40,467 nucleotides of DNA from an uncultured Erysipelotrichaceae bacterium (lineage in GTDB: Bacteria; Bacillota_I; Bacilli_A; RFN20; CAG-826), in NCBI GenBank assembly GCA_902800025.1, contig CADCDA010000012.1:1-40467 (forward strand), given 5' to 3'. The notes beneath the pieces were generated by a model. The model was not told the origin of the DNA and did no database searches. It saw only the letters and a program-made list of their open reading frames with translations. The stretch's first letter is position 1. Every line of letters starts with the position of its first letter. Positions 29,828 to 37,809 of this stretch are shown piece after piece. Position numbers and translations under genes: made by a program.

Positions 29828-32122
29828 ATGGCAGAAGCGATTAAAGGTCTTAATATTAAGCTCGGACTTGATACCACTGAACTAGAGGCTTCTATCAAAT
29901 CTCTCAATTCCGACTTAAAAGAACAACAACGTGATTTAGCCGCGATTAATAAAAACTTAAAATACGATTCTTCTAACGTTGATCTATGGAAGCAAAAGCA
30001 ATCTAAGTTAAACGAAGTTCTTCAAACTACAAAGAAGAAATTAGATGAGCAAAAGAAGGCTCTTGATGTTGCTAGAGAAGGCGTCAAATTAGGTACTGTT
30101 TCTGAGCAAGAGTTCAACAAGATGCAACGTGCCATCCAATATACGGAGGCAGAAGTAGCAAAGCTAAATAAGGAACTTAAAGAGACTGAAGGTAAGATTT
30201 CAAATCTCGGTAGTGTTAATGTTGAGAAACTCTCAGCAATTGGATCAGCGATGACCAAATACATTACCGCTCCAGTTACAGCAGCAGTCACAGCTTTATC
30301 AGCTTTAGCATTAAAAACCACTGAAACAGTAAATGAAATGTCCGATACCGCTAAACAACTTGGTGTTGGACTTGAAGCGATGCAAAAGTGGGAATATGCA
30401 GCAAAGCAACTAGGTAGTGAAACCCAATACCTTGATAAGGCATTCCAAAAGGTTAACAACTTATTAGGTCAAATTGCTAACGGAGATGATGTCTCTGAAC
30501 AATTAGCAAAGATAGGCTTAACAATGGATGATTTAGCAGGTTTGGATGCGGAACAGGCATTCGCTAAAATCCGTAGTTCTATTGCTAGTGTGGAAGATGC
30601 TGCCACAAGAACTGCTTTTGCAAATCAATTCTTTGGAGATAAATTAGGGACTTTACTTAACCCTGTTTTATCTGCTTCCGAAGAAGAGCTTCAATCTTGG
30701 ATGGATGAAGCTGAGAAAGTCGGTATTGTATCCGAAGAAGATGCAGAAATTACTGGTGCTCTTGGTAATGAAATCTATGCACTCAAACAAGCATTCCTTT
30801 CTTTGAGAACTGAACTTGCAACTGCATTAGCTCCGATTATCACAAAGATAGTGGAGTTCTTAAGAGAAAAAGTAATACCAAAAATTAAAGAACTTATTCA
30901 AAAGTTCAATGAAATGTCCACAAGGATGAAGGGAATCATAGGCGTTGTTACGGCAGTAGCAGCGGCGATTGGACCAATTCTTACAATCGTTGCTAAAGCA
31001 ATAACGATGTTTATGAAGTTCAAAGAAGTTCTTGGAACAGTCAGTGAAGCATTTAAAGCTGTCGGTGGTGCTGCTAAGGCAGGCCCATGGGCTGCACTCA
31101 TTGCTTTGATAGCGGTGTTACTTCTTCAAAACGAAAACTTCAGAGCCTTACTCAAAAGGGTTCTTGAAATAGTTCAACAGTTAATCGACAAAATAGTCGA
31201 ACTTGTTGGAAGAATCATCGAAAAATTGAAACCAATCCTCGACATCTTAATGAATGTTATTAATCAAATCATTGATGTATTGGTCGAGGTTATAGATGGC
31301 ATCCTAGATGTTGTCATGATGGTGCTAGATGAAGTAGTAAAACTACTTGAGAAACTCATTGATCCAATAACTAGAATCTTAGAAATGCTTACGGCAATCT
31401 TGATTCCTGTCACTCAACTGATAGCAAAAATACTTCAAGTTGTGGCAAAGATTCTTCAATTAGTTATTGGACTTATTGTTCAGATCATTGAAGCAGTAAT
31501 TGAGTTAATCGATGGGGTTTTGAATATCTTAATCGAAATCATCAACGTAATAGTGGACATCTTAGGTGCTGTTATAAATGTTGTAGTGACTTTGCTCGAC
31601 ATCTTGGTCGATATTCTAGAACCAATCCTCGAGATCATCTTGGCAATTCTAGAACCACTTATCGAATTCATCTCAGGAATTATAGAAATCATCGCTTCCT
31701 TATTCGAAGTGTTGATGCCTCTTATTGAGATTTTCTTAACACCAATTATGGACATCCTTGATGTGATCTTTGAAATCATTGAGGCAATTTCTCCTATTTT
31801 GGTGATTATTGGGAATGTCATTAAAGCGGTAATTCTTCCTGTTCTCCAACTCTTGATGCAAATCTTAAAACCAATCCTAGATATCCTCAGTGCCATTATC
31901 AATGCGATTAAATGGATTTTGGATCACACAGTTGGTTGGTTAATTAAGTTAATCGAAAAGATGTTTGGCACAGGTGACTTTGATGCAGAAAATACGGTCA
32001 AAACAACAAGCAATTCATATATGAATACTGACAATTCTCGTACAACAAATAATGTCACTATTAACACTAGTGGCGATGTTGATATGGATTCAATTAATGA
32101 AGCTTTAGGAGGTGCTTACTAA
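29828..32122 (+). CDS. Tail tape measure protein (764 aa)
   Basis: The protein sets the tail length and is ejected ahead of the DNA. The N-terminal 120 residues are coiled coil (LEASIKSLNSDLKEQQRDLAAINKNLKYD, then TTKKKLDEQKKALDVAREG). A phage minor-tail domain follows (KLSAIGSAMTKYITAPVTAAVTALSALALKTTETVNEMSDTAKQLGVGLEAMQKWEYAAKQLGS). Residues about 325-420 hold helices around MKGIIGVVTAVAAAIGPIL. From about 430 to 725 comes one very long run of Ile/Leu/Val-rich amphipathic helices with charged residues at regular intervals. ATG 29828 follows AGGAGGTGAGAGAA. At 764 residues it predicts a rather short siphovirus tail, on the order of 110 nm by the usual residue-to-length rule. Confidence 0.92.
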   Translation: MAEAIKGLNIKLGLDTTELEASIKSLNSDLKEQQRDLAAINKNLKYDSSNVDLWKQKQSKLNEVLQTTKKKLDEQKKALDVAREGVKLGTVSEQEFNKMQRAIQYTEAEVAKLNKELKETEGKISNLGSVNVEKLSAIGSAMTKYITAPVTAAVTALSALALKTTETVNEMSDTAKQLGVGLEAMQKWEYAAKQLGSETQYLDKAFQKVNNLLGQIANGDDVSEQLAKIGLTMDDLAGLDAEQAFAKIRSSIASVEDAATRTAFANQFFGDKLGTLLNPVLSASEEELQSWMDEAEKVGIVSEEDAEITGALGNEIYALKQAFLSLRTELATALAPIITKIVEFLREKVIPKIKELIQKFNEMSTRMKGIIGVVTAVAAAIGPILTIVAKAITMFMKFKEVLGTVSEAFKAVGGAAKAGPWAALIALIAVLLLQNENFRALLKRVLEIVQQLIDKIVELVGRIIEKLKPILDILMNVINQIIDVLVEVIDGILDVVMMVLDEVVKLLEKLIDPITRILEMLTAILIPVTQLIAKILQVVAKILQLVIGLIVQIIEAVIELIDGVLNILIEIINVIVDILGAVINVVVTLLDILVDILEPILEIILAILEPLIEFISGIIEIIASLFEVLMPLIEIFLTPIMDILDVIFEIIEAISPILVIIGNVIKAVILPVLQLLMQILKPILDILSAIINAIKWILDHTVGWLIKLIEKMFGTGDFDAENTVKTTSNSYMNTDNSRTTNNVTINTSGDVDMDSINEALGGAY

Positions 32123-32952
32123 TGAGAAGAAAACTATATTTAGTTAACGAAGTTGGTAGCACCTTCTATTTTGATTACGCACATAGTTGTGTCATTGAAG
32201 AAATGGATGGCTTTGGGTTTGAATTCGACATCGACTATGAAGAGTTTGATTCAAGGTTTGTTGAGACAAAACGCAAGATTCCTCAAAGAACCCTTGATTT
32301 AACCCTTGATTTCTTTGATGGGTATCACGGTTTTACTCGATGGAGAGAATTCATTACTAAAAGTAAAGAAGTTCGACTCTTCTATGAAACATCTGTTGGG
32401 AAAAAATATTGCTACGTTAATGTTGTCTCTTCGTCAAAAGCACAGTTAGAAAGTGGAGTGCTTAAAAGCAAGGTGAAGATTGATTGTCTATCTCTTTGGC
32501 TTGTAAATAAGTCTGCTCATATAGAAGTTACTGATGCTGGTGGTGGAAAGATTTATACGTATCAATACCCATATGTGTATGCAGTCTCCTTCAATGGAAA
32601 AGTCACTGTTAATAATGAATCATCTAGGAACGTACCTTTGGTAATTAGATTAATTGGCAATTGCTATAACCCTAGAGTAATCATTCGTCAAAATGGCGTT
32701 GATCTACAAACTTTAAGACTGATAGTTGATGAAAGAGACGAACCAACGATTGTTATTTGCTCTGAACCAACTAATCAATACATCAAGTGGCTTTTAGATG
32801 CAGAAGAACAAGACTATTACGATAAGCAAGACTTTAGCTGTGAAAACTTCTTATTCTTACCACCCGGCGAAAGTGAAATATTCTTTGATCCTGGAGTAAG
32901 AGAAGAAGCGACCTGTGAAATCTCGTTTAAAGAAGAATACATTGCTCATTAG
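32122..32952 (+). CDS. Distal tail protein, Dit-like (276 aa)
   Basis: The position after the tape measure gene and the pattern (MRRKLYLVNEVGSTFYFDYAHSCVIEEMDGFGFEFDIDYEEFDSRFVETKRKIPQRTLDLTLDFFDG, then GFTRWREFI) fit the Dit/Sipho_tail family. That family forms the hexameric hub linking tail tube to baseplate. The second half is a beta-rich galectin-like part (KVTVNNESSRNVPLVIRLIGNCYNPRV). The start overlaps the tape measure stop (TAATG). It is followed after 9 bases by the hub gene. Confidence 0.85.
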   Translation: MRRKLYLVNEVGSTFYFDYAHSCVIEEMDGFGFEFDIDYEEFDSRFVETKRKIPQRTLDLTLDFFDGYHGFTRWREFITKSKEVRLFYETSVGKKYCYVNVVSSSKAQLESGVLKSKVKIDCLSLWLVNKSAHIEVTDAGGGKIYTYQYPYVYAVSFNGKVTVNNESSRNVPLVIRLIGNCYNPRVIIRQNGVDLQTLRLIVDERDEPTIVICSEPTNQYIKWLLDAEEQDYYDKQDFSCENFLFLPPGESEIFFDPGVREEATCEISFKEEYIAH

Positions 32953-32961
32953 GAGGTGCCT

Positions 32962-34026
32962 ATGCAACTTATCTTTTTAAGTGAACAAGACTTATCAGTA
33001 ATGGACTATGGTTACGCCACTGATGACTTCGATATTATTCTTGATGCGTTAGTACCTCAAAAGTCAAAATTCACAGTCAATAAACAAAGTTTAAAAGCCA
33101 AAGTTGGTGACTTATTAATCGTTAAGGAAAATGGTTATCCATATGTTGGAATAATCACCTCTATAAAAACTGATGAAAAGTTACAAACAAAGGTGGAAAC
33201 AAAGGACTATTTATCTCTTCTTGATGTAGATGTTCCTCTTCCAAGAACTTTTAGTGGTAACTCAGCTCAATTCATTGTGAACCTAATAAACAACACATTT
33301 AAGTATTCAGGTGACACATATCAAAATGTCAGTTATCTCGAAACATCGGTTGAAGTGGTGAAGAACTGTAATCTAACTTATGAAGCAGACACTAAAGAAA
33401 ACATCTTGGATTTAGTAGAGGAATTCTCTAAGACCTATGGCATTAGACTTGAATACCAAGTTGTCCTTGCTAATGGAAAGTTTTCCAAAATTAGAATACG
33501 AGTTGTTTCTGCTAAAGTTGGTGTCACTATGAAATCAACTCTTGGTGGTATTACAAATCTCAATGTAAATGACACAAACGAAATAAGTTTAAACAAAGTT
33601 TATTACATACCAAAAGCTGAGAATACGCAGCATACAAGTCAAGTTATATATTACTTAACAAATGATGGGCAAGTGGTAACAACAGCACCTGCTCTTAAAC
33701 GTATTCCTAAAGTGAAGATGAAGTACGAATTCTTTTCCGACAAGGATTATGATTCGCTTCTTACTAAGGCTACAAAAGCATTAGTGGATTCTTCACTAGA
33801 ACACACGATCACATTTAATTTCTCATTTATCACCAATCAAATTGATGCTCTTCAAGAACTAAAAGTTGGTGCAATTGTGAGATTCATCACGGAAAGTAAG
33901 ACCTACGATACCATTGTTTCTAAGATGGAATTCAAAGGAACTTTCAACGTCGCTAAGGTCACACTTGGTGAATATCGCCTGTCTTTGACAGACAAACTCA
34001 AATTATTCGATAGGAGGTCTGCTTAA
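32962..34026 (+). CDS. Baseplate hub / tail-associated protein, gp27-like (354 aa)
   Basis: The beta-rich protein after Dit fits the N-terminal gp27-like domain of Tal proteins. It shows MQLIFLSEQDLSVMDYGY, DIILDALVPQKSKFTVNKQSLKAKVGDLLIVKENGYPYVGIITS, and later LEYQVVLANGKFSKIRIRVV and LKVGAIVRF. It closes the tail tip until infection. It lacks a C-terminal peptidase or lysozyme domain, so it is the short form. ATG 32962 follows AGGAGGTGCC. The stop overlaps the next start (TAATGG). Confidence 0.82.
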   Translation: MQLIFLSEQDLSVMDYGYATDDFDIILDALVPQKSKFTVNKQSLKAKVGDLLIVKENGYPYVGIITSIKTDEKLQTKVETKDYLSLLDVDVPLPRTFSGNSAQFIVNLINNTFKYSGDTYQNVSYLETSVEVVKNCNLTYEADTKENILDLVEEFSKTYGIRLEYQVVLANGKFSKIRIRVVSAKVGVTMKSTLGGITNLNVNDTNEISLNKVYYIPKAENTQHTSQVIYYLTNDGQVVTTAPALKRIPKVKMKYEFFSDKDYDSLLTKATKALVDSSLEHTITFNFSFITNQIDALQELKVGAIVRFITESKTYDTIVSKMEFKGTFNVAKVTLGEYRLSLTDKLKLFDRRSA

Positions 34027-34802
34027 TGGCTATTCAAAAAATTACATTCGATGCCGCTTCGGTATCAAGCAAAATGGATGCCGATATCAATCACTTTTTA
34101 ACTAGTGGTGTGAATGGCATTTTTTACGGCATTTTAGGTAGATGCCAAGCTTCAGTCAGTAATAACTATATTTCTTTCCAAAATGGTTACGTACAGGTAT
34201 ACGGAAGAAGAATCTTTGTTGAGAGTGGAACTAAGATATCGGTTTCTTTGGATGGATCAGCTTATGGCATTGTTGTTATCAAAATTGATTTAGGAAACAA
34301 TGCAATCTCGCTAGAGAAGAAAGAAGCTAGTTCTACTTATCCAACTTTAACTCAGCAAGATTTGATGAATGGTGGTCTCATCTATGAATTTCCACTTTGT
34401 AGATATACCAAAACCTCATCTTCAATCACTTTGGATTCTACATATGATCCACCATATATTAAAAATGACCAAACAAAGATTAACGAGAAAGCAACTGAAG
34501 TCAAAAATGATGCTAGCTCCAAATATGGTTATCTCTATGATGGCTGGTCACACTTGTCTTATGGTCACTGTTATACATTTGATAACATCAACTCATTAAA
34601 CGCCTATAACGGAATTATTAGTGTTTATGTCGGTGGAACAAATGTTATTTTCTGCGGAGCTTCAGTAGGTGGAAGTGGTGGCATCGTTCATTACCGCTAT
34701 AACGGTCAAGATTGCACACTTTCATGTCAACTAACTAGCAGCAAACTATATGTCGAAGATAGTAGGGGGAATGAACCAAAATATGCAAGAGTTATTAGAT
34801 AG
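34026..34802 (+). CDS. Tail fibre / receptor-binding-like protein (258 aa)
   Basis: The gene is last in the tail block, as expected for a host-recognition protein. The N-terminal part (ITFDAASVSSKMDADINHFLTSGVNGIFYGILG, then NYISFQNGYVQVYGRRIFVES) resembles the attachment domain seen in short baseplate proteins of Bacillota phages. The C-terminal 90 residues (GYLYDGWSHLSYGHCYTFDNINSLNAYNG, GGSGGIVHYRYNGQDCTLSC) are Gly/Tyr/Cys-rich and beta-like, perhaps the receptor-binding head. No collagen-like or diversity-generating features are seen. Its 3' end overlaps the next gene by about 30 bases. Confidence 0.7.
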   Translation: MAIQKITFDAASVSSKMDADINHFLTSGVNGIFYGILGRCQASVSNNYISFQNGYVQVYGRRIFVESGTKISVSLDGSAYGIVVIKIDLGNNAISLEKKEASSTYPTLTQQDLMNGGLIYEFPLCRYTKTSSSITLDSTYDPPYIKNDQTKINEKATEVKNDASSKYGYLYDGWSHLSYGHCYTFDNINSLNAYNGIISVYVGGTNVIFCGASVGGSGGIVHYRYNGQDCTLSCQLTSSKLYVEDSRGNEPKYARVIR

Positions 34803-35391
34803 ATTATTTTCACCAAACAAGATTTTATTGGTGTATCGCTGCGGTTCTTCAATCTTTGGACTAAGCGAGGATGAAAGCGATAAAGATTTTACTGTCGTCA
34901 TTGATGGATTTGATAGTTGCAATGTAGTCAAAACTGATGATTGCGATTTCTTTACCTTTGGTAGAAGTTATTTTGAGAAGCTTAAAAACTTCGATAAAGG
35001 GTGTCTAACATATTTCCTTTGTTGGTTAGACAACACACTTCTCGCCAAAGAAAACATCGTATATGTTGATGATTCAATCAAAGACCAACTTGATGAGTTC
35101 TTATTTATCGATTTCAAAAAACATTTTAAAGATTGGCTTTATCGCTTGATTGCTTATTTTGGTATCAGGCTTGAAAACTACAAGGATGAAAAGAGTCTTT
35201 ATCATTTGTATCGAGTCGAATCTCTTATCAGGCATTATAAAGAAACTGGCAAATTTGAATACTTCTTCTCTAAAGAGAACTTCGAATTAGCTAAAGACCT
35301 TAAAACAAAAATGAACATAGAAAAGCATCTCCCAAGATTAAAGGAGATTTTTTCTTACTTATTAAATGTTTATGAGGAGGAACAAGAATGA
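34771..35391 (+). CDS. Nucleotidyltransferase-fold protein in the phage late module (206 aa)
   Basis: The sequence YRCGSSIFGLSEDESDKDFTVVI carries the GS...DxD signature of the nucleotidyltransferase fold (G25, S26, D37, D39), followed by a helical C-terminal part (SLYHLYRVESLIRHYKETGKFEYFF). Members transfer nucleotides to proteins, RNA, small molecules or antibiotics; the target here is unknown. The start is ATG 34771 (GGGGGA touches it) or ATG 34783, 12 bases further on; neither has ideal spacing. It lies inside the late operon between the fibre and holin-like genes, where an endolysin gene would be usual. It may modify a host or phage component late in infection, or act as a moron or defence gene. 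Confidence 0.65.
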   Translation: MNQNMQELLDRLFSPNKILLVYRCGSSIFGLSEDESDKDFTVVIDGFDSCNVVKTDDCDFFTFGRSYFEKLKNFDKGCLTYFLCWLDNTLLAKENIVYVDDSIKDQLDEFLFIDFKKHFKDWLYRLIAYFGIRLENYKDEKSLYHLYRVESLIRHYKETGKFEYFFSKENFELAKDLKTKMNIEKHLPRLKEIFSYLLNVYEEEQE

Positions 35392-35657
35392 GTCACATCG
35401 TAGAAATCATCATAACAACAGCATCTATCATCACTGCATTGGGAGTAATCTTTGGGATTCTATTTGCCTTATTCAAATGGCTTATGAAAAGAGATAAAAA
35501 CGATGCAGAAATCAAAGAGATAAAGGAAGAACAATCCATTCTCACCAAAGGTGTTCTTGCCTGTCTTAAAGGTTTAAAGGAACAAGGATGTGATGGTCCA
35601 GTTACAGTAGCAATTGCCGAAATCGAGGATCACATTAACAAACAAGCTCATAAATAG
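35388..35657 (+). CDS. Small membrane protein, holin-like (89 aa)
   Basis: One hydrophobic segment (about residues 4-33: IVEIIITTASIITALGVIFGILFALFKWLM) is followed by a charged helix and a soluble tail, GVLACLKGLKEQGCDGPVTVAIAEIEDHINKQAHK. Proteins of this pattern are common in the lysis region of Bacillota phages and are often mislabelled as ABC transporter permeases. The start overlaps the preceding stop (ATGA). A role as holin or holin partner is inferred from position and topology. Confidence 0.7.
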   Translation: MSHIVEIIITTASIITALGVIFGILFALFKWLMKRDKNDAEIKEIKEEQSILTKGVLACLKGLKEQGCDGPVTVAIAEIEDHINKQAHK

Positions 35658-35668
35658 GAGGAGCAAAT

Positions 35669-36049
35669 ATGAACCAAATCTTACTTAATGTTTTAGCTGC
35701 TGTAGTGACGGCAATTATCCTTCCTCTCATTTCCTATATTGGAGTGAGATTTTCCACTTATCTTAATAACAAGATTAAAGATGAAACCGCTAAGAGGTTA
35801 TTGAACGAAGCGACACAAATCGTTCTTAACGCAACTAGAGTGGTTTTTCAGACCTATGTTGAAGCTTTGAAAGCAGAAGGTAAATTCGATAAAGAAGCTC
35901 AATTAATTGCCCTTAACAAGGCTAAATCGATTGTCCTAGCAGAACTTAAAGAAGACACTAGGTCATTCATTGAAAAGAATTATGGAGACTTAACTTCATG
36001 GATTACAAATCAAATTGAAGCATCAATCAATATTCTTAAAAACGCATAA
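35669..36049 (+). CDS. Phage holin, LLH family-like (126 aa)
   Basis: The N-terminal membrane segment (LLNVLAAVVTAIILPLISYIGVRF) is followed by amphipathic helices rich in Lys/Glu/Ala (TYLNNKIKDETAKRLLNEATQIVLNATRVVFQTYVEALKAEGKF). This is the arrangement of LL-H-type holins. It would form the lysis pore in the cytoplasmic membrane. ATG 35669 follows AGGAGGAGC. I see no endolysin gene before or after it in the window. Confidence 0.75.
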   Translation: MNQILLNVLAAVVTAIILPLISYIGVRFSTYLNNKIKDETAKRLLNEATQIVLNATRVVFQTYVEALKAEGKFDKEAQLIALNKAKSIVLAELKEDTRSFIEKNYGDLTSWITNQIEASINILKNA

Positions 36050-36069
36050 AACGATTCAAAACGTACTCA

Positions 36070-36093
36070 GGCTCTCTACCAAGGGAGCCTTTT
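36070..36093 (+). terminator. Terminator of the late operon
   Basis: GGCTCT (36070-36075) pairs with GGAGCC (36084-36089) with one wobble across an 8-base loop, followed by TTTTCTT. It follows the holin gene and precedes the 44-residue gene. Confidence 0.65.
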
Positions 36094-36110
36094 CTTACAG
36101 GAGTCGGACT

Positions 36111-36245
36111 ATGAATCAAGAACTAAAGTTAGAACTAGCCAAAGCATTTATTGATTATGTATGGCTTAAAGGAAAAATCTCTGATGAAGAAAGGTCAAAA
36201 AGTGAGGCTATCATCAAAGAAAAATTAAATCCAAAAAAAGTGTAA
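36111..36245 (+). CDS. Small hypothetical protein (44 aa)
   Basis: ATG 36111 follows CAGGAGTCGGACT. The product is a short charged helical protein (MNQELKLELAKAFIDYVWLKG, then ISDEERSKSEAIIKEKL) with a basic tail. There is no membrane segment. It sits between the late terminator and the right copy of the 39-bp repeat, which begins at its stop codon. Such small genes often close the right end of related phage-like elements. The function is unknown. Confidence 0.65.
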   Translation: MNQELKLELAKAFIDYVWLKGKISDEERSKSEAIIKEKLNPKKV

Positions 36246-36282
36246 AAGGTCGCTGACGAAATAAATTGGTCGCGGCAGTATA
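36244..36282 (+). repeat. Right copy of the 39-bp two-armed repeat
   Basis: This copy has the same arms, CTGACGAAAT (36253-36262) and GCGGCAGTATA (36272-36282), and the same 9-bp spacing as the copy at 122-160. The central nine bases differ at six positions. It begins at the stop codon of the 44-residue gene and lies upstream of the serine recombinase pair, a usual place for an attachment site or recombinase operator. Confidence 0.75.
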
Positions 36283-36296
36283 AATATGAATAGGGC

Positions 36297-36319
36297 GGGC
36301 GAAAGCCCATATATTTTTT
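36297..36319 (+). terminator. Short GNRA hairpin followed by a T-run
   Basis: GGGC-GAAA-GCCC (36297-36308) is followed by ATATATTTTTT. The stem is only four pairs, so it is weak as a terminator. It may instead be part of the recombination or regulatory region before the recombinase genes. Confidence 0.4.
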
Positions 36320-36339
36320 ACCCTATGGAATCCCATCGG
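36320..36339 (+). repeat. Imperfect palindrome shared with 40237-40250
   Basis: ACCCTATGGAATCCCATCGG contains ATGG/CCAT arms. Its first 14 bases match the reverse complement of 40237-40250 at 12 positions. Its last 12 (GAATCCCATCGG) match the direct strand of 40237-40248 at 11. The two sites flank the recombinase pair and the nucleotidyltransferase gene, so they may mark recombinase binding sites or a small-element boundary. Confidence 0.45.
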
Positions 36340-36375
36340 TTGCCGAGGGGAACAAAACAAAGAAAGGAGAAAACT

Positions 36376-37809
36376 ATGAAGAAAAGAGTAGTGGCTTATG
36401 CGAGAGTTTCTTCCAAATCTAGATCACAAGCACATTCATTGGAATTTCAAAAATCATATTGGAATGAAAAATTAGCAACTGATCCTGATTATGAATTTCT
36501 CGGTTTATATGCCGACCACGGAATAAGTGGTAAATCCATTAAGAACAGGACTCAGTTCCTACGAATGATTCATAAAGCAATGGATGGAGGAATAGATATT
36601 ATCTTTACAAAATCAGTGCAAAGGTTTGCTCGTAATACGGAAGAGTTGTTATCAATTGTTCATGAATTAAGAGATATCGGTGTTGCTGTTGTATTTGAAA
36701 AAGAAAACATTAATACCTTACAAATAAAAAGTGACTTGTTTCTTACGGTTGCCGCTGCTGTGGCAGAAGAAGATTTATCTAGATACAGGGCGAATGTTGT
36801 TTGGAGCATTGAAGAATCATATAAAAGAGGAAAACCAATTTCTTTTGGTGGAAGAGTCTTTGGATATCATGTTGGAAAAAATTGTGCTTTGACCATCAAC
36901 GAGGAAGAAGCTGAAGTAGTTAGAAAAATCTTTGAACTATACATAGGTGGATATAGTCTTAATGACCTTAAGAATTACTTAGATTCCAAAGGAATTAAGT
37001 CACCTATGGGGAGTGTATGGTCGAATTCGACGTTAAGTGGAATTCTTCGAAATGAAAAATATATAGGCGATGTGATGCTTCATAAAGAAATTCAGGTAAA
37101 TGGTGTTAGGAAAGTGATTAGAAATAAAGAAGTGAATCAGTATTATATCGAAAATCATCACCCTGCAATTATTACAAAAGAAGTTTTCAAAAAAGCACAG
37201 GAAGTAGCTAAATCAAGAAGAAATCCGTTATTGGTTGGATTAGTAAACAAGGAATATCCTTTTACAGCGTTAATTGAATGTTCCTGTTGCCATAAGAAGT
37301 TCCATCATAAATTCAATCATTCGAGTTCTAATTATTCTGCTCCTTGGTATCGATGCTCTTCTACTAGAGATAAATGCACTTCGACAGCGATTAGAGAAGA
37401 CATTTTAGAAGAACTCTTTATTGAGGCATTTAATGAGTTCGTTAGAAATAAATATCAAGGGGTTGAAGAACAAGACTACCAATCTCAAATAGATGCCAAA
37501 GAAAAGGAAGAACAGGAATTAACTAAACTATACGCTAATGGTTGGATATCTAAAGAAGATTATGATTCCGAACTTAACCAAATCTTGGAAATAAAAAATA
37601 AGCTGTTAAAAGAACAGAGTTCTTTAAAATCGAGACTAATCACTGATAGAGATTATAAAGAACTCAAGGTATTTGACCCAACAAAGGTAACGAAATTCCT
37701 TAAAAAATGCATTGTCAAAAGAGATACCATCGAATTTCATTTTTACAATGGTGTAATCATTTCAAAAAAAGTAATAAATAGGAGGATTTATCACTATGTC
37801 ACAAACTAA
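36376..37809 (+). CDS. Large serine recombinase 1 (477 aa)
   Basis: This site-specific recombinase would integrate and excise the element. The N-terminal resolvase domain begins VVAYARVSS (catalytic Ser about residue 12), with GLYADHGISGKS, IIFTKSVQRFARNTEELLSIV and the conserved AAAVAEEDLSRYR. The recombinase domain has GRVFGYHV, VVRKIFELYIGGYSLNDLKNYLDSKGI and WSNSTLSGILRNEKYIGDV. A zinc ribbon follows (CSCCHKKFHH, then YRCSSTRDKC), then a coiled coil. The length is normal for the large serine class. ATG 36376 follows AAAGAAAGGAGAAAACT. The stop overlaps the second recombinase start by 14 bases, so the two are made together. Confidence 0.95.
   Translation: MKKRVVAYARVSSKSRSQAHSLEFQKSYWNEKLATDPDYEFLGLYADHGISGKSIKNRTQFLRMIHKAMDGGIDIIFTKSVQRFARNTEELLSIVHELRDIGVAVVFEKENINTLQIKSDLFLTVAAAVAEEDLSRYRANVVWSIEESYKRGKPISFGGRVFGYHVGKNCALTINEEEAEVVRKIFELYIGGYSLNDLKNYLDSKGIKSPMGSVWSNSTLSGILRNEKYIGDVMLHKEIQVNGVRKVIRNKEVNQYYIENHHPAIITKEVFKKAQEVAKSRRNPLLVGLVNKEYPFTALIECSCCHKKFHHKFNHSSSNYSAPWYRCSSTRDKCTSTAIREDILEELFIEAFNEFVRNKYQGVEEQDYQSQIDAKEKEEQELTKLYANGWISKEDYDSELNQILEIKNKLLKEQSSLKSRLITDRDYKELKVFDPTKVTKFLKKCIVKRDTIEFHFYNGVIISKKVINRRIYHYVTN

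Noticed and set aside
31480-31902. 140-codon open frame on the minus strand
   Set aside because: It is the antisense of the Ile/Leu-rich tape measure region and an artefact of its repetitive composition.
122-36282. Calling the 39-bp pair attL/attR of the serine recombinases
   Set aside because: Serine-integrase attL and attR share only a short core with differing flanks. Here the arms are conserved and the centre differs, so only a neutral repeat call is made.
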